From Lachnospiraceae bacterium (GTDB lineage Bacteria; Bacillota; Clostridia; Lachnospirales; Lachnospiraceae), in NCBI GenBank assembly GCA_030524635.1, contig JAUNGG010000017.1, positions 1 to 64,000 of the forward strand: DNA of 64,000 nucleotides, in the 5' to 3' direction. Shown here piece by piece: positions 32,413 through 40,395 of the stretch (its first letter is position 1; every line of letters starts with the position of its first letter). A model generated the notes under the pieces. It was given only the letters and a program-made list of their open reading frames with translations. It had not been told where the DNA came from and made no database searches. A program made the position numbers and the translations under genes.

Positions 32413-32706
32413 ATGTTTTTCTGTGTCATTAATGACGAGGGCGTAGGAATTTTTGATGATTACAGATACATTATTCCATTGATAAAACAAGGGCAGGAAG
32501 TGTTTGAAAACTTTAGTTTTCTTGAAATCGAAGACTACATTCGCTCAAACCTGAGTTTTGATCGTCTTTATGATCTGGGATGGGAAATTGACATTGATAT
32601 GAGTTGTTTGAATCATTTTCATACTGTAGATAACGAGAAAATGATTCAGCATATCCAGCCACAAGAGCCGGTTCCCAAGGGCAGTTTTTGTGGTAGAAGA
32701 TTTTAA
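32413..32706 (+). CDS. Small acidic protein downstream of the helicase
   Basis: 97 residues from the ATG at 32413, six bases after the helicase stop, so co-translation is likely. The sequence MFFCVINDEGVGIFDDYRYI and LGWEIDIDMSCLNHFHTVDN is not from a family I recognise. A partner role for the helicase is inferred from position only. Confidence 0.5.
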   Translation: MFFCVINDEGVGIFDDYRYIIPLIKQGQEVFENFSFLEIEDYIRSNLSFDRLYDLGWEIDIDMSCLNHFHTVDNEKMIQHIQPQEPVPKGSFCGRRF

Positions 32707-32766
32707 ATCAAAAACAATAATAAATGCAAAATTGTCCCAATATAGTGGAGCAACTTAATTGTTGAG

Positions 32767-32844
32767 GTGAGTTGTACCTTGGACAAGCAAGGGGAAGAAG
32801 ACGAGATTATAATCGATTTTGTTTTAAAAAAGGAGGCTGAATAA
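32767..32844 (+). CDS. Possible 25-residue ORF upstream of the integrase
   Basis: GTG start reading MSCTLDKQGEEDEIIIDFVL then KKEAE. Its stop overlaps an ATG (TAATG) of an 11-codon ORF (MQVYVHIVKSR) that has AAGGAGG in front. Tiny ORFs like these are common ahead of large serine recombinases; the evidence is weak. Confidence 0.25.
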   Translation: MSCTLDKQGEEDEIIIDFVLKKEAE

Positions 32845-32897
32845 TGCAAGTTTATGTCCATATTGTCAAGTCAAGGTAAAAGCTTGAAACAGTACAA

Positions 32898-32946
32898 GAT
32901 GCCGGTCATATTATAAAAGAAAAGGCGTCAAAATATGGCCGGCATC
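32898..32946. repeat. Inverted repeat upstream of the integrase operon
   Basis: GATGCCGGTCATATT (32898-32912) and AATATGGCCGGCATC (32932-32946) pair with a single G-T. There is no T run, so it is more likely an operator or leader structure than a terminator. Confidence 0.55.
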
Positions 32947-32970
32947 GATATTCACAAGGAGGAGTCACAA

Positions 32971-33090
32971 ATGCAAAAGGCACAACAGGAAAAAGCTATT
33001 CTCAGCCATTTAGCCAGCTTATTGGTCAAAGAGAATTTAATCAGCCCGGAGGAGCAGCTGCGTTTTCTGGCAACCTTAAGGGAGGAATAA
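32971..33090 (+). CDS. 39-residue protein preceding the large serine recombinase
   Basis: MQKAQQEKAILSHLASLLVK then ENLISPEEQLRFLATLREE, starting at ATG after AAGGAGG and ending four bases before the recombinase start. The final ISPEEQ-(L/M)-R-x-L pattern is the SHOCT-like small helix often found as the gene ahead of large serine recombinases in clostridial elements. It is likely translated with the recombinase and may modulate it. Confidence 0.65.
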   Translation: MQKAQQEKAILSHLASLLVKENLISPEEQLRFLATLREE

Positions 33091-33093
33091 AAT

Positions 33094-35004
33094 ATGGATC
33101 TTCTGCGTGCAGTAATATATTGTCGGTGCAGTACGGAAGAGGAAAGCCAGGTGGATGCTCTGCATAAGCAGGTGCAGGAAAGCGAAGCGTGTGTGAAAGA
33201 GCAGGGATGGTTTCTGGTAGATCGCTATATTGAGTCAAAAAGCGGCACCACAACCAGGGGAAGAAATCAATATCAGCGTTTGTTTGAGGATCTGGCGCAG
33301 AATAAATTTGACATCATTGTAATAAAAAGCCAGGATCGCTTGATGCGGAATGTGAAGGACTGGTATTTGTTTCTTGACCGGATGCTGAGTCATGGGAAGC
33401 GGCTGTACATGTACATAGAGCATAAATTTTATACCACTGACGATGCGCTGATTACAGGAATTAAGGCGATTTTGGCTGAGGAATACAGTCGGGAGCTGTC
33501 AAAGAAACTGAATAATTCCCACCATAACCGGCAGCGCAATGGCGGCAGAGTCATGCTGTCATCAAGAGCATTTGGATTTTCCAAGAATCCGGATGGAACG
33601 GTGTCGGTTGTGAAGGATGAGGCAGAAATAATCAGGAAAATTTATGAGTATTGTGCGGCAGGTTACGGCTGCCGCACGATTGCAAATATTTTTCTGAACC
33701 AGGGATACCGGAAGCGGACAGGGAATGCCTTGTCTGCTTCTTTTATCTCAAAAGTGATCCATAATCCACTGTATAAAGGGACAATGATCATGAATCGGCG
33801 GCATTATGATTTTGATACAAAAAGAACGCTGAAGGTTCCGGAGGATCAGTGGATTTATGGAGAGGGAATCGTTCCCGCAATTGTTGAACCGGAATTATGG
33901 GAGAGGGCAAATCGCAGGATAGCGGATCGGGCTGCTCATTTTAATCGGAATGGCGTATATAAAAAAGGAAGCAGCGCCGGGAGGTATGACTTATCGGGTA
34001 AGCTGGTGTGCAGCCAATGCGGAATGCCGTATTACAGGACCTGGAGGCATGGATATGCCGATAAAGACAGCATTGTGATTGAATGGAAATGCAGCAGTTA
34101 CCTGGAAAAGGGAAGGAAGAAAGGGAGGCGGTTTGATCAATTCAGGAAGGTGGAAAAGGAATTTGAGGATGGCTGCGACAATGTGCACCTGGACGAAACC
34201 ATCGTATTTTCGCTTCTGGAGCAGGTAAGCAGTCAGTACTACAATTTTTCCAATCAGGATAAAGACAGTATTGTGAGTCATACTATCCAGATTTTAAGAA
34301 AAGCCCTTGGAGAAACGCCGGTGGAGCAGGAATGGGAGAAGCTTGAAGAAGAGGAAAGCCGGTTGATCAAACAGAAAGATTTCCTTCTTACAAAGTTCTT
34401 AGAGGGTGTCATATCCGATAAGGATTATCGGAAAAAGGATGATCAGTTGGAGCAGAAAATCTCAGAGTTGCAGGTGAAGAAGGATCAGTTAAAGCAAAAA
34501 GAATGGGAAATTCGAAACCTGGAACAGAGGATTGAGCAGATCAAAAGCAGATTGGAAGCAGGTGGGATTGAGAAGGCTACTGTGTCCCAAATGCTTCAGG
34601 ATATCCGGGAAATAAAAGTATGTGGATGGTACCTTGAGATATGCTTTGATCCAATGAGAATCGTTCATCTTTCCGGAAGCAGGAGAGAAGAAAAAGAGCT
34701 GATGCAGGAGCTTCTTTCGAAGGATTTTTCAATTCGCGTTGATTATCCCTTTGCGCCGGAAACGGAGCGGGGAAGATATTTAGACCGCAGAAGGATTGTG
34801 TCACTTATGAAGGAAAATCCGGCAATTACAGCAAAGCAGATTGCACAGAAAATGGAGCGGTCGCCTTATATGGTGCGAAAGCGTATCGAGGAGCTGAATA
34901 AGGCGAAATACATCTGTTTTAACGGGCGGGGCGGACACGGTACATGGGAGATTTTAAGGGAGCTTCCGGACAAGGAAACGAGTATAGAGGCTGGTGATTT
35001 ATAG
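33094..35004 (+). CDS. Large serine recombinase (element integrase)
   Basis: 636 residues. The catalytic domain (~1-145) has Ser13 in YCRCSTEEE and the arginine motif KSQDRLMRNVKD. The recombinase domain follows, with AEIIRKIYEYCAAGYGCRTI and FISKVIHNPLYKG. A zinc ribbon (CSQCGMPYY ... WKCSSY ... GCDN) spans ~305-365, and a long coiled coil ~410-490. It should integrate and excise the element at attL/attR, and it ends about 395 bases from attR, as expected. Unusually, the last ~70 residues form an extra winged-helix-like domain (AITAKQIAQKMERSPYMVRK, then GGHGTWEIL). Confidence 0.92.
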   Translation: MDLLRAVIYCRCSTEEESQVDALHKQVQESEACVKEQGWFLVDRYIESKSGTTTRGRNQYQRLFEDLAQNKFDIIVIKSQDRLMRNVKDWYLFLDRMLSHGKRLYMYIEHKFYTTDDALITGIKAILAEEYSRELSKKLNNSHHNRQRNGGRVMLSSRAFGFSKNPDGTVSVVKDEAEIIRKIYEYCAAGYGCRTIANIFLNQGYRKRTGNALSASFISKVIHNPLYKGTMIMNRRHYDFDTKRTLKVPEDQWIYGEGIVPAIVEPELWERANRRIADRAAHFNRNGVYKKGSSAGRYDLSGKLVCSQCGMPYYRTWRHGYADKDSIVIEWKCSSYLEKGRKKGRRFDQFRKVEKEFEDGCDNVHLDETIVFSLLEQVSSQYYNFSNQDKDSIVSHTIQILRKALGETPVEQEWEKLEEEESRLIKQKDFLLTKFLEGVISDKDYRKKDDQLEQKISELQVKKDQLKQKEWEIRNLEQRIEQIKSRLEAGGIEKATVSQMLQDIREIKVCGWYLEICFDPMRIVHLSGSRREEKELMQELLSKDFSIRVDYPFAPETERGRYLDRRRIVSLMKENPAITAKQIAQKMERSPYMVRKRIEELNKAKYICFNGRGGHGTWEILRELPDKETSIEAGDL

Positions 35005-35035
35005 GGGAACTGAGCATAAAATCAGTTCCTCTTTT
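35005..35035 (+). terminator. Terminator after integrase
   Basis: GGGGAACTGA-N8-TCAGTTCCTC followed by TTTTAATTTTT. Confidence 0.85.
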
Positions 35036-35216
35036 AATTTTTATGGCATCTGTGGAAGTTTGGAGGTGTGGATGAAAAGAAAGGTACCTGCATCAGAGAG
35101 CCGAATTTTTATAGGTTTGGCTGAATTTGGTTAAACAAGCAGGGAAAAATGTTTCCATTACAGAAGAATATCTGCTATAATTGGGAAGCAGAGGGAAAAT
35201 AACGGGAGTGATTGAT

Positions 35217-35345
35217 ATGTATCTGAAACGAAAGGTTTATGACAGGCTGATTGCATGGAAAGAGGAAAGCCAAATGAACCTGGAGGTAACAGGCCCCAAA
35301 AACCGCTTCATCAGGCATTGCTGTTCTACGATAATTGAATCATAA
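35217..35345 (+). pseudogene. Truncated 5' end of a DUF4143 ATPase gene
   Basis: MYLKRKVYDRLIAWKEESQ then LEVTG aligns with the first ~27 residues of the intact protein at 25375 (MYFKRKAYEKLLQWKKED, LELSG). The similarity stops just before the Walker A motif, and the frame ends 16 codons later. Its promoter (TATAAT at 35175-35180) and ribosome binding site (GGGAG) are still present. It lies between the integrase and attR and marks a rearrangement at the element end. Confidence 0.75.
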
Positions 35346-35369
35346 AACAAAGCACATCTCATTATCTGG

Positions 35370-35415
35370 ATATCAAATTATATCAGTATGTTTCCGCAGC
35401 TAAAGGTCTGCGACC
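35370..35415. other. Right attachment junction (attR)
   Basis: The element side has ATATCAAATTATATCA (35370-35385), an inverted match to 3271-3286. The host side resumes the permease gene with AGCTAAAGGTCTGCGACCC. Candidate core AG is at 35398-35399. The host flanks also show a short imperfect dyad (CGAAGA on the left, CGCAGA inverted on the right) at 6-7 bases from that core. Confidence 0.6.
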
Positions 35416-36148
35416 CATAAGTAATCAAATACCCTAATCCTGCCCTGCTGGATAAAAATTCTCCAATGATCACGCCCACCAGGCAAAGTCCGATATTCAC
35501 CTTCATATTGCTGATGATCAGCGGAATGGAGGAGGGAAGAAGCACCTTTATCAGCACATCTTTTTTCGTCCCGCCAAGCGAATCGATCAGTTTGATTTTA
35601 TCGGGATCAGTTTGTGAAAATCCGGTGTGGAGAGTTAGAATAGACCCAAACAAAGCCACAGAAACCGCAGCCACGATAATGGTCCTGGTATTATTCCCAA
35701 GCCACACGATCAGAAGAGGAGCCAGCGCAGATTTAGGAAGGCTGTTCAGCATTACCAGATAAGGCTCCAGAATCTCGGATAAAGCGCGGCTGGACCACAA
35801 AAGCAGGGCAGAGGCAAGGCTGATGCTTACCACCAGCAGGAAGGAAAGGATCGTTTCCATCAGAGTGACTCCAGTGTGGAGAAACAGGCTGCCGTCCTTT
35901 GCCATGGACCAGAAGCACTGAATGATCATGGTTGGACTGCTGAAGATAAAGCTGTCGATCCAGTCAAATCGGGCAGCCAGCTCCCAGAGTGCCAGAAGGA
36001 GGACCAGAAGCATAGAGCGGGTGATCCTTACCTGACGCTTGTGAATCAGCTCGGCAGTTAGAAATTCTCTTTGACCGGGAGAGAGGGATGCAGTTGTCAG
36101 GGGATTTTTGGTTGACAGACGGCTTGAGAATGGACTAAACCTCATCAT
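35398..36148 (-). pseudogene. 5' part of split ABC transporter permease gene
   Basis: The minus strand encodes ~250 residues of a BPD_transp_1 permease (SsuC/ThiX/TauC type). It has five transmembrane helices and the EAA-type cytoplasmic loop (IKLIDSLGGTKKDVLIKVLL). It reads normally to GLGYLITYGSQTF and then enters element DNA, ending in an unrelated CGNILI and stop at 35378. The missing last helix is at 3155-3262. The gene overlaps the ATPase gene start-to-stop by 14 bases. While the element is integrated the permease lacks its final helix, so the transporter is probably inactive. Confidence 0.88.
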
Positions 36149-36917
36149 TGCCTTTCAGCTCCTTCCAGATCAGATTAAAATAATAGGAAAATTCGGGGGC
36201 GTTTCTGCGCTCCATCGGGCTTAGCGCGCAGCGCTCGTCACCGGAAAATACAACAGGAATAATGGTTTTTACCGTTGCCGGACGGGCGGAGAGGACGATG
36301 ATCCGATCAGCGACACTGATGGCCTCTGAAAGATCATGGGTTACCAGGATAGCTGTCTTGTGAGTCTTACGGATAATGGAACTGATGTCATCGCAGACGG
36401 ACAGCCGTGTCTGATAATCCAGGGCGGAAAATGGTTCGTCTAACAACAGCAGATCTGGTTTTAAGGCAAGAGTCCGAATCAGGGCGGCTCTCTGGCGCAT
36501 ACCGCCGGAAAGCTGGGAGGGCCGTTTATCCTGGAATTGATCCAGGCCATAGGTTTTCAGCATCTGGAGAAGCTGGGAGCGGCTGTCAGCATTTAGACGT
36601 TTCTGGATCTCCAATCCTAAGGATACGTTGGACAGAATGGACCGCCATTCGAAGAGATGGTCCTTTTGAAGCATATATCCGATGGTGTCTTTGGCTTCTG
36701 ACAGCGGCCGATCATCGATTAAGATAGAGCCGGATTCTGGTTCGGCTAGTCCGCAGAGAAGGGAAAGAAGAGTAGACTTTCCGCATCCAGAAGGACCTAC
36801 CACCGCCAGAAATTCTCCAGTTTCTGCTGTGAAGGATATATTGGTAAGGGCCGGCGTTTCTCCTTCCAGGGAGTGGTAGGAGTAGCTGATCCCGCACACT
36901 TCAAGTTTTGGTTCCAT
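36135..36917 (-). CDS. ABC transporter ATP-binding protein (SsuB/NrtD/TauB type)
   Basis: 260 residues from ATG 36917, preceded by AGGGGA; longer in-frame extension is unlike the family. Walker A is VGPSGCGKSTLLSLLCGL, the signature is SQLSGGMRQRAALIRTLAL, Walker B is LLLLDEPFSALD, and the H-loop is ILVTHDLSEA. It powers uptake through the adjacent permease, for a small organic substrate of the nitrate/sulfonate/thiamine-precursor class. No substrate-binding protein gene is in the window. Confidence 0.9.
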   Translation of the reverse strand: MEPKLEVCGISYSYHSLEGETPALTNISFTAETGEFLAVVGPSGCGKSTLLSLLCGLAEPESGSILIDDRPLSEAKDTIGYMLQKDHLFEWRSILSNVSLGLEIQKRLNADSRSQLLQMLKTYGLDQFQDKRPSQLSGGMRQRAALIRTLALKPDLLLLDEPFSALDYQTRLSVCDDISSIIRKTHKTAILVTHDLSEAISVADRIIVLSARPATVKTIIPVVFSGDERCALSPMERRNAPEFSYYFNLIWKELKGNDEV

Positions 36918-37099
36918 AGGAGTCCCCTTTTCATTCAAATATACTTTATGATATGAAAAGGAGATGGAAAGTTGCAGTTGAAATAAAATCGCAAAAGAAT
37001 TACAATCGTGGCAGATTAGTGTTAGAAGAAAAATGTAAAAACTGGAATTGATTAGAACCATAGAAGAATGGAATGATAGAAGAAAGGCGGCTTAATGAT

Positions 37100-38224
37100 A
37101 TGAATCAGGAGCATTTGAAAAAAATCACTACATTGCGTCATCAGCTTCACGCCCATCCGGAGCTTTCCATGCAGGAGAAGGAAACGAAAACAAGACTGAT
37201 GGCATTTTTAAAGGAAAACACGAAATTGGAACTGGTAGACTGCGGATATTGGTTTTATGCCTGCTATCACTGCGGGAGGAAATCGGCAGAGAAAATTGCG
37301 TTCCGTGCAGATTTTGATGCGCTTCCTATGGAAGAGTCGATTGCGCTTTCGTATGCATCCCAGAATCCGGGAGTATCTCATAAATGCGGCCATGATGGCC
37401 ACAGTGCGGCTTTGGCCGGAATGGCGCTTGAGTTGGATGAGAAGGGAGCCGGAAAGGATATCTATTTGATTTTCCAGCATGGAGAGGAGATCGGCGGAGG
37501 CGGCGAGGAATGTGCCCGTTTGATCAAGGAAAAGGGAATTTCACAGGTCTATGCATTCCACAACACAAGTGGGTACCCGGAGGGAAGCATTATCCTTCGA
37601 AAGGGAACGGCTCAGTGTGCCTCCAAAGGATTGACGGTCTGTTTCCAGGGGGTCCCATCCCATGCCAGTCACCCGGAGGAGGGAAGAAATCCGGCACAGG
37701 CCGTGTCAAAGCTGGCGCTTGCCATTGAGAAAGCTGTGGAAACGACAATTGAGGATAGAAAGATTGTCCTGGGAACCATCGTTCAGATTGCAGTAGGAAG
37801 CAAAAATTTTGGGATTTCTGCTTCTTACGGGGAGATATCGGTCACACTGCGGGCAGAGCGGGCGCAGGATATGGTACACCTGGAACAGCAGATCCGAAAG
37901 GCAGCCGAGGAGCTGGCAAGGGCGGATGATCTGACGCTTTCTTTTGAGGAAAGGGATATTTTCCCGGATACTGTGAATGACAGCGCCTGTGTGGAAGCGG
38001 TGCGGAGGGCGGCTAAGGAGAGTGGATTTCCGGTGATCGATATGCCCCAGCCGTTCCGGGCCTCGGAGGATTTTGGCTATTATTTAAAGCAATGCCCCGG
38101 GGCCATCTTCTATATCGGCAACGGCGAGGATTATGCGCCGATCCACACCAGCGGCTTTGATTTTAACGATATGTTGCTGGAAACGGCAGTAACGATGTTC
38201 TGGAAGCTGGCTGGTGAGGCATAG
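37100..38224 (+). CDS. M20-family amidohydrolase/peptidase
   Basis: 374 residues from ATG 37100, with AAAGGCGG upstream; ATG 37073 is an alternative. It shows the M20D (hippurate hydrolase/aminoacylase-like) layout: LRHQLHAHPELSMQEKET, the metal-binding FRADFDALPMEE and KCGHDGHSAAL, HGEEIGGGGEE and FRASEDFGYY, plus an inserted dimerisation domain. It would hydrolyse N-acyl or amide bonds in the cytoplasm. It is divergent from the ABC transporter, so the imported compound could be its substrate; that link is inference. Confidence 0.88.
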   Translation: MNQEHLKKITTLRHQLHAHPELSMQEKETKTRLMAFLKENTKLELVDCGYWFYACYHCGRKSAEKIAFRADFDALPMEESIALSYASQNPGVSHKCGHDGHSAALAGMALELDEKGAGKDIYLIFQHGEEIGGGGEECARLIKEKGISQVYAFHNTSGYPEGSIILRKGTAQCASKGLTVCFQGVPSHASHPEEGRNPAQAVSKLALAIEKAVETTIEDRKIVLGTIVQIAVGSKNFGISASYGEISVTLRAERAQDMVHLEQQIRKAAEELARADDLTLSFEERDIFPDTVNDSACVEAVRRAAKESGFPVIDMPQPFRASEDFGYYLKQCPGAIFYIGNGEDYAPIHTSGFDFNDMLLETAVTMFWKLAGEA

Positions 38225-38273
38225 GTATCTGTACCGCCTGGGGATACCGGGGAAAGACCAGTCTGAAGCTGTT

Positions 38274-38681
38274 TTAATCGATCGGCTTCAATAAAAACAT
38301 GGTATAGGTTCCTACCGCCACCAGCTTCCCGGTTTCTGTGGTAACCTCCACCTGATTGACGACAGTAGAGCGTCCCTTATGGACTGCATGGCATTCTACA
38401 TAAAGCTTGTGGTCCTCCAGGGTCGCTCCTTTTATAAAGTTGATATTAGCTTGCTGGGTAGAATTGGAAATTTCATAAGCATAAGTGGCCATCCCTGCTG
38501 CTGTATCGCATAAAGTAAATAGAAATCCGCCGTGAACAACGCCGTATATATTGATAGATTCCGGCGGGATTACAATGGAAAATTTTGAGTAGCCGGGGCG
38601 GGCATCGATGAGAACTGCTTTTTCCAAACCGCCCAGCGGGTGAATGTGACTCAGGATACCATTCCATATCTTTTCTCTCAT
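38274..38681 (-). CDS. PaaI-type hotdog thioesterase
   Basis: 135 residues with the single hotdog fold signature INIYGVVHGGFLFTLCDTAA, whose Asp is the expected catalytic residue, and later ANINFIKGATLEDHKLYVEC. Such enzymes hydrolyse acyl- or aryl-CoA thioesters. It faces away from the acyl-CoA cluster starting at 39046 and may release free acid and CoA from its intermediates. Confidence 0.88.
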   Translation of the reverse strand: MREKIWNGILSHIHPLGGLEKAVLIDARPGYSKFSIVIPPESINIYGVVHGGFLFTLCDTAAGMATYAYEISNSTQQANINFIKGATLEDHKLYVECHAVHKGRSTVVNQVEVTTETGKLVAVGTYTMFLLKPID

Positions 38682-39045
38682 TGTCTTTTATTCCTTTCGT
38701 AGTATTTTCTGATAAATCAATAGGAGCAGCCGATTGATTGGATAAAAAAATAACGGAAACAACCGGCAAGTCCGGTCTGAAAAACAGGAAAAACAGGATA
38801 GCGAAAATAACCATGCGATCCTGCTTTTGCTATGTGTTTTGTTGTAGAAATAATATAAAAAAACGATTTAAACCAGTGAATTATACCATAAATTATCTAA
38901 TTGTACAAGGAAAAGTACAATCTATAGGCAAGACCTATTAATTGCAAAAAAACATTGGGGGAGCATCGATTGGATTTTTCCGGACAGCTATTATATAATT
39001 TAACCATCGAGATTGTTAAAAAAATATTTAAGGAGGAAAACAAAC
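38682..39045. other. Intergenic region ahead of the acyl-CoA cluster
   Basis: 364 bases without a supported gene. It holds the promoter at 38970-38999 and an A+T-rich stretch where the regulator of this cluster may bind. A 67-codon frame at 38738 has no ribosome binding site or family resemblance and was not called. Confidence 0.5.
38970..38999 (+). promoter_or_regulatory. Promoter of the acyl-CoA cluster
   Basis: TTGGAT, 18 bases, TATAAT. It ends 46 bases before the first acyl-CoA dehydrogenase, which has an AAGGAGGA site. Confidence 0.65.
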
Positions 39046-40230
39046 ATGAGCAAATTATCCGCAGAAGAGTTCCAGGCATATTTAAAGCAGATCCGCGAAT
39101 TAGCTGAGGGACCGTTAGAGGAAATCCAGAAGGAGGTTGAGGTTACTAACAAGTTCCCGCAGGAGTTCTATGACTTAGCTATCGAAAACAACTTATATCG
39201 CTGCTCTCTTCCAGAAGAGTACGGCGGATGGGGCTTAAGCGAGCTTGAGATCCTTCAGGTACAGGAAGAGTTCTCCAGAGGACCGGGCGGAATGCGTATG
39301 CATCTTCACTATGCAATGGACTTAAACTGGAGAATCTTAGATGATTACGGCAGCAAGGAACTGAAGGATGAGTACATGAACAAGTTCCAGGACAAGTCCG
39401 TATTCACCTGCTTCGCATTAACCGAGGCTACCGGCGGTACCGGCGCTGACTTACATACCACCGCTGTTAAGGACGGCGACTGCTACGTATTAAATGGTGA
39501 GAAGACTCTGATCTCCCACACCGACTGCTGCGAATTCGCATACGTAATCGCTGTTACCAACCCAGAGTCCAGCAAGGATGACAGACTGTCTGCATTCTTC
39601 GTACCAATGGATGCTCCTGGATTTGAAGTAATCAACATGCCTCATATGATGGGCTGCCGCGGCGCTGGACATGGCGAGTTAAAGTTCACCGACTGCAGAA
39701 TCGACAAGAAGTATCTGTTAGGCAAAGAGGGCCAGGGTCTTGAGATCGCAATGCACTCCTTATCCGTATCCCGTGCTCATATCGCAGCTTCCAACTTAGG
39801 TATGGCTCAGAGAATGTTAGAGCTGTCCTTACAGTATGCACATGACCGTGTAACCTTCGGCAAGCCAATCGGAACCCGTCAGGCTATCCGCTGCAAGATT
39901 GCTGATATGTCCATGATGGTACATGCTCTTCGCTGCATGGTTTATGATTTCGCAAAGGCTTACGAGGAGAACCCAACCGGCGAGTACATCGAGGAGAAGG
40001 CTGCTATGTGTAAGTTATTCAGTATCGACACGACCAGAAAGGTCAGCGACGAGATGCTGGAGATCTTCGGTGGCGTAGGCTACTTCGAGGATTGCAAGTA
40101 CGGCCCAGTAGAGCGTCTGTACCGTGACTGCCGCGCAATGTGGTTAGAGGAAGGTGCTCCAACCGTTCAGAGAATCACCATTTCCAGAAATACCATCAAG
40201 CATGGTGCTCACATGGAGTACGTTCTGTAA
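39046..40230 (+). CDS. Acyl-CoA dehydrogenase / enoyl-CoA reductase 1
   Basis: 394 residues of the acyl-CoA dehydrogenase flavoprotein fold: ALTEATGGTGADLHTTAVKD, the FAD-contacting DRVTFGKPIG, and the C-terminal FGGVGYFEDCKYGPVERLYRDC. It transfers electrons between an acyl-CoA and ETF. Its resemblance to CaiA-type enzymes and the EtfBA, CoA transferase and ligase genes alongside suggest it works as an enoyl-CoA reductase. Codon use is strongly biased (TTA Leu, GCT Ala, ACC Thr), as in highly expressed genes. A hairpin separates it from the next gene. Confidence 0.88.
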   Translation: MSKLSAEEFQAYLKQIRELAEGPLEEIQKEVEVTNKFPQEFYDLAIENNLYRCSLPEEYGGWGLSELEILQVQEEFSRGPGGMRMHLHYAMDLNWRILDDYGSKELKDEYMNKFQDKSVFTCFALTEATGGTGADLHTTAVKDGDCYVLNGEKTLISHTDCCEFAYVIAVTNPESSKDDRLSAFFVPMDAPGFEVINMPHMMGCRGAGHGELKFTDCRIDKKYLLGKEGQGLEIAMHSLSVSRAHIAASNLGMAQRMLELSLQYAHDRVTFGKPIGTRQAIRCKIADMSMMVHALRCMVYDFAKAYEENPTGEYIEEKAAMCKLFSIDTTRKVSDEMLEIFGGVGYFEDCKYGPVERLYRDCRAMWLEEGAPTVQRITISRNTIKHGAHMEYVL

Positions 40231-40261
40231 TCAGTCTGAAAAAATATTAATTTAGCAGTGC

Positions 40262-40333
40262 AAAATGCAGCTGGCTGCAAACCCGTTGAGAGCTTGCTCG
40301 CATGAGGGTTTGGGGGCGGCTGCATTTTTACAG
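40262..40333 (+). terminator. Large hairpin between genes 1 and 2 of the cluster
   Basis: AAATGCAGC near 40264 pairs with GCTGCATTT near 40320, and CAAACCC pairs with GGGTTTG inside; a T run follows. It is probably a partial terminator that raises expression of the first gene over the rest. Confidence 0.7.
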
Positions 40334-40395
40334 AGTGCAAATTTAATCTTCCCCACTCGTACCGCGTTCATCATATATAAAAGGAGAGACCAACC

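Larger units (their letters stand above)
3262..35399. mobile_element. 32-kb integrative element inserted in an ABC permease gene
   Basis: The boundaries are inferred from the split permease gene on either side. The element carries a large serine recombinase next to its right end, a small excisionase-like protein near its left end, replication-type helicases, a phage-like recombination module and candidate defence genes. Much of its DNA (for example 12-19 kb) is visibly richer in A+T than the flanks. No relaxase, VirB/VirD4-like protein, capsid or terminase was recognised. It is therefore best called an integrative, possibly mobilisable or satellite-like, element. A two-base core (AG at 3262-3263 and 35398-35399) is compatible with restoration of the host gene; GT at 3263-3264 and 35390-35391 also restores frame. 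Confidence 0.85.

Noticed and set aside
3263-35398. Conjugative element or prophage
   Set aside because: No relaxase, coupling protein, mating-pair gene, capsid, portal or terminase was recognised, so only an integrative element is claimed.
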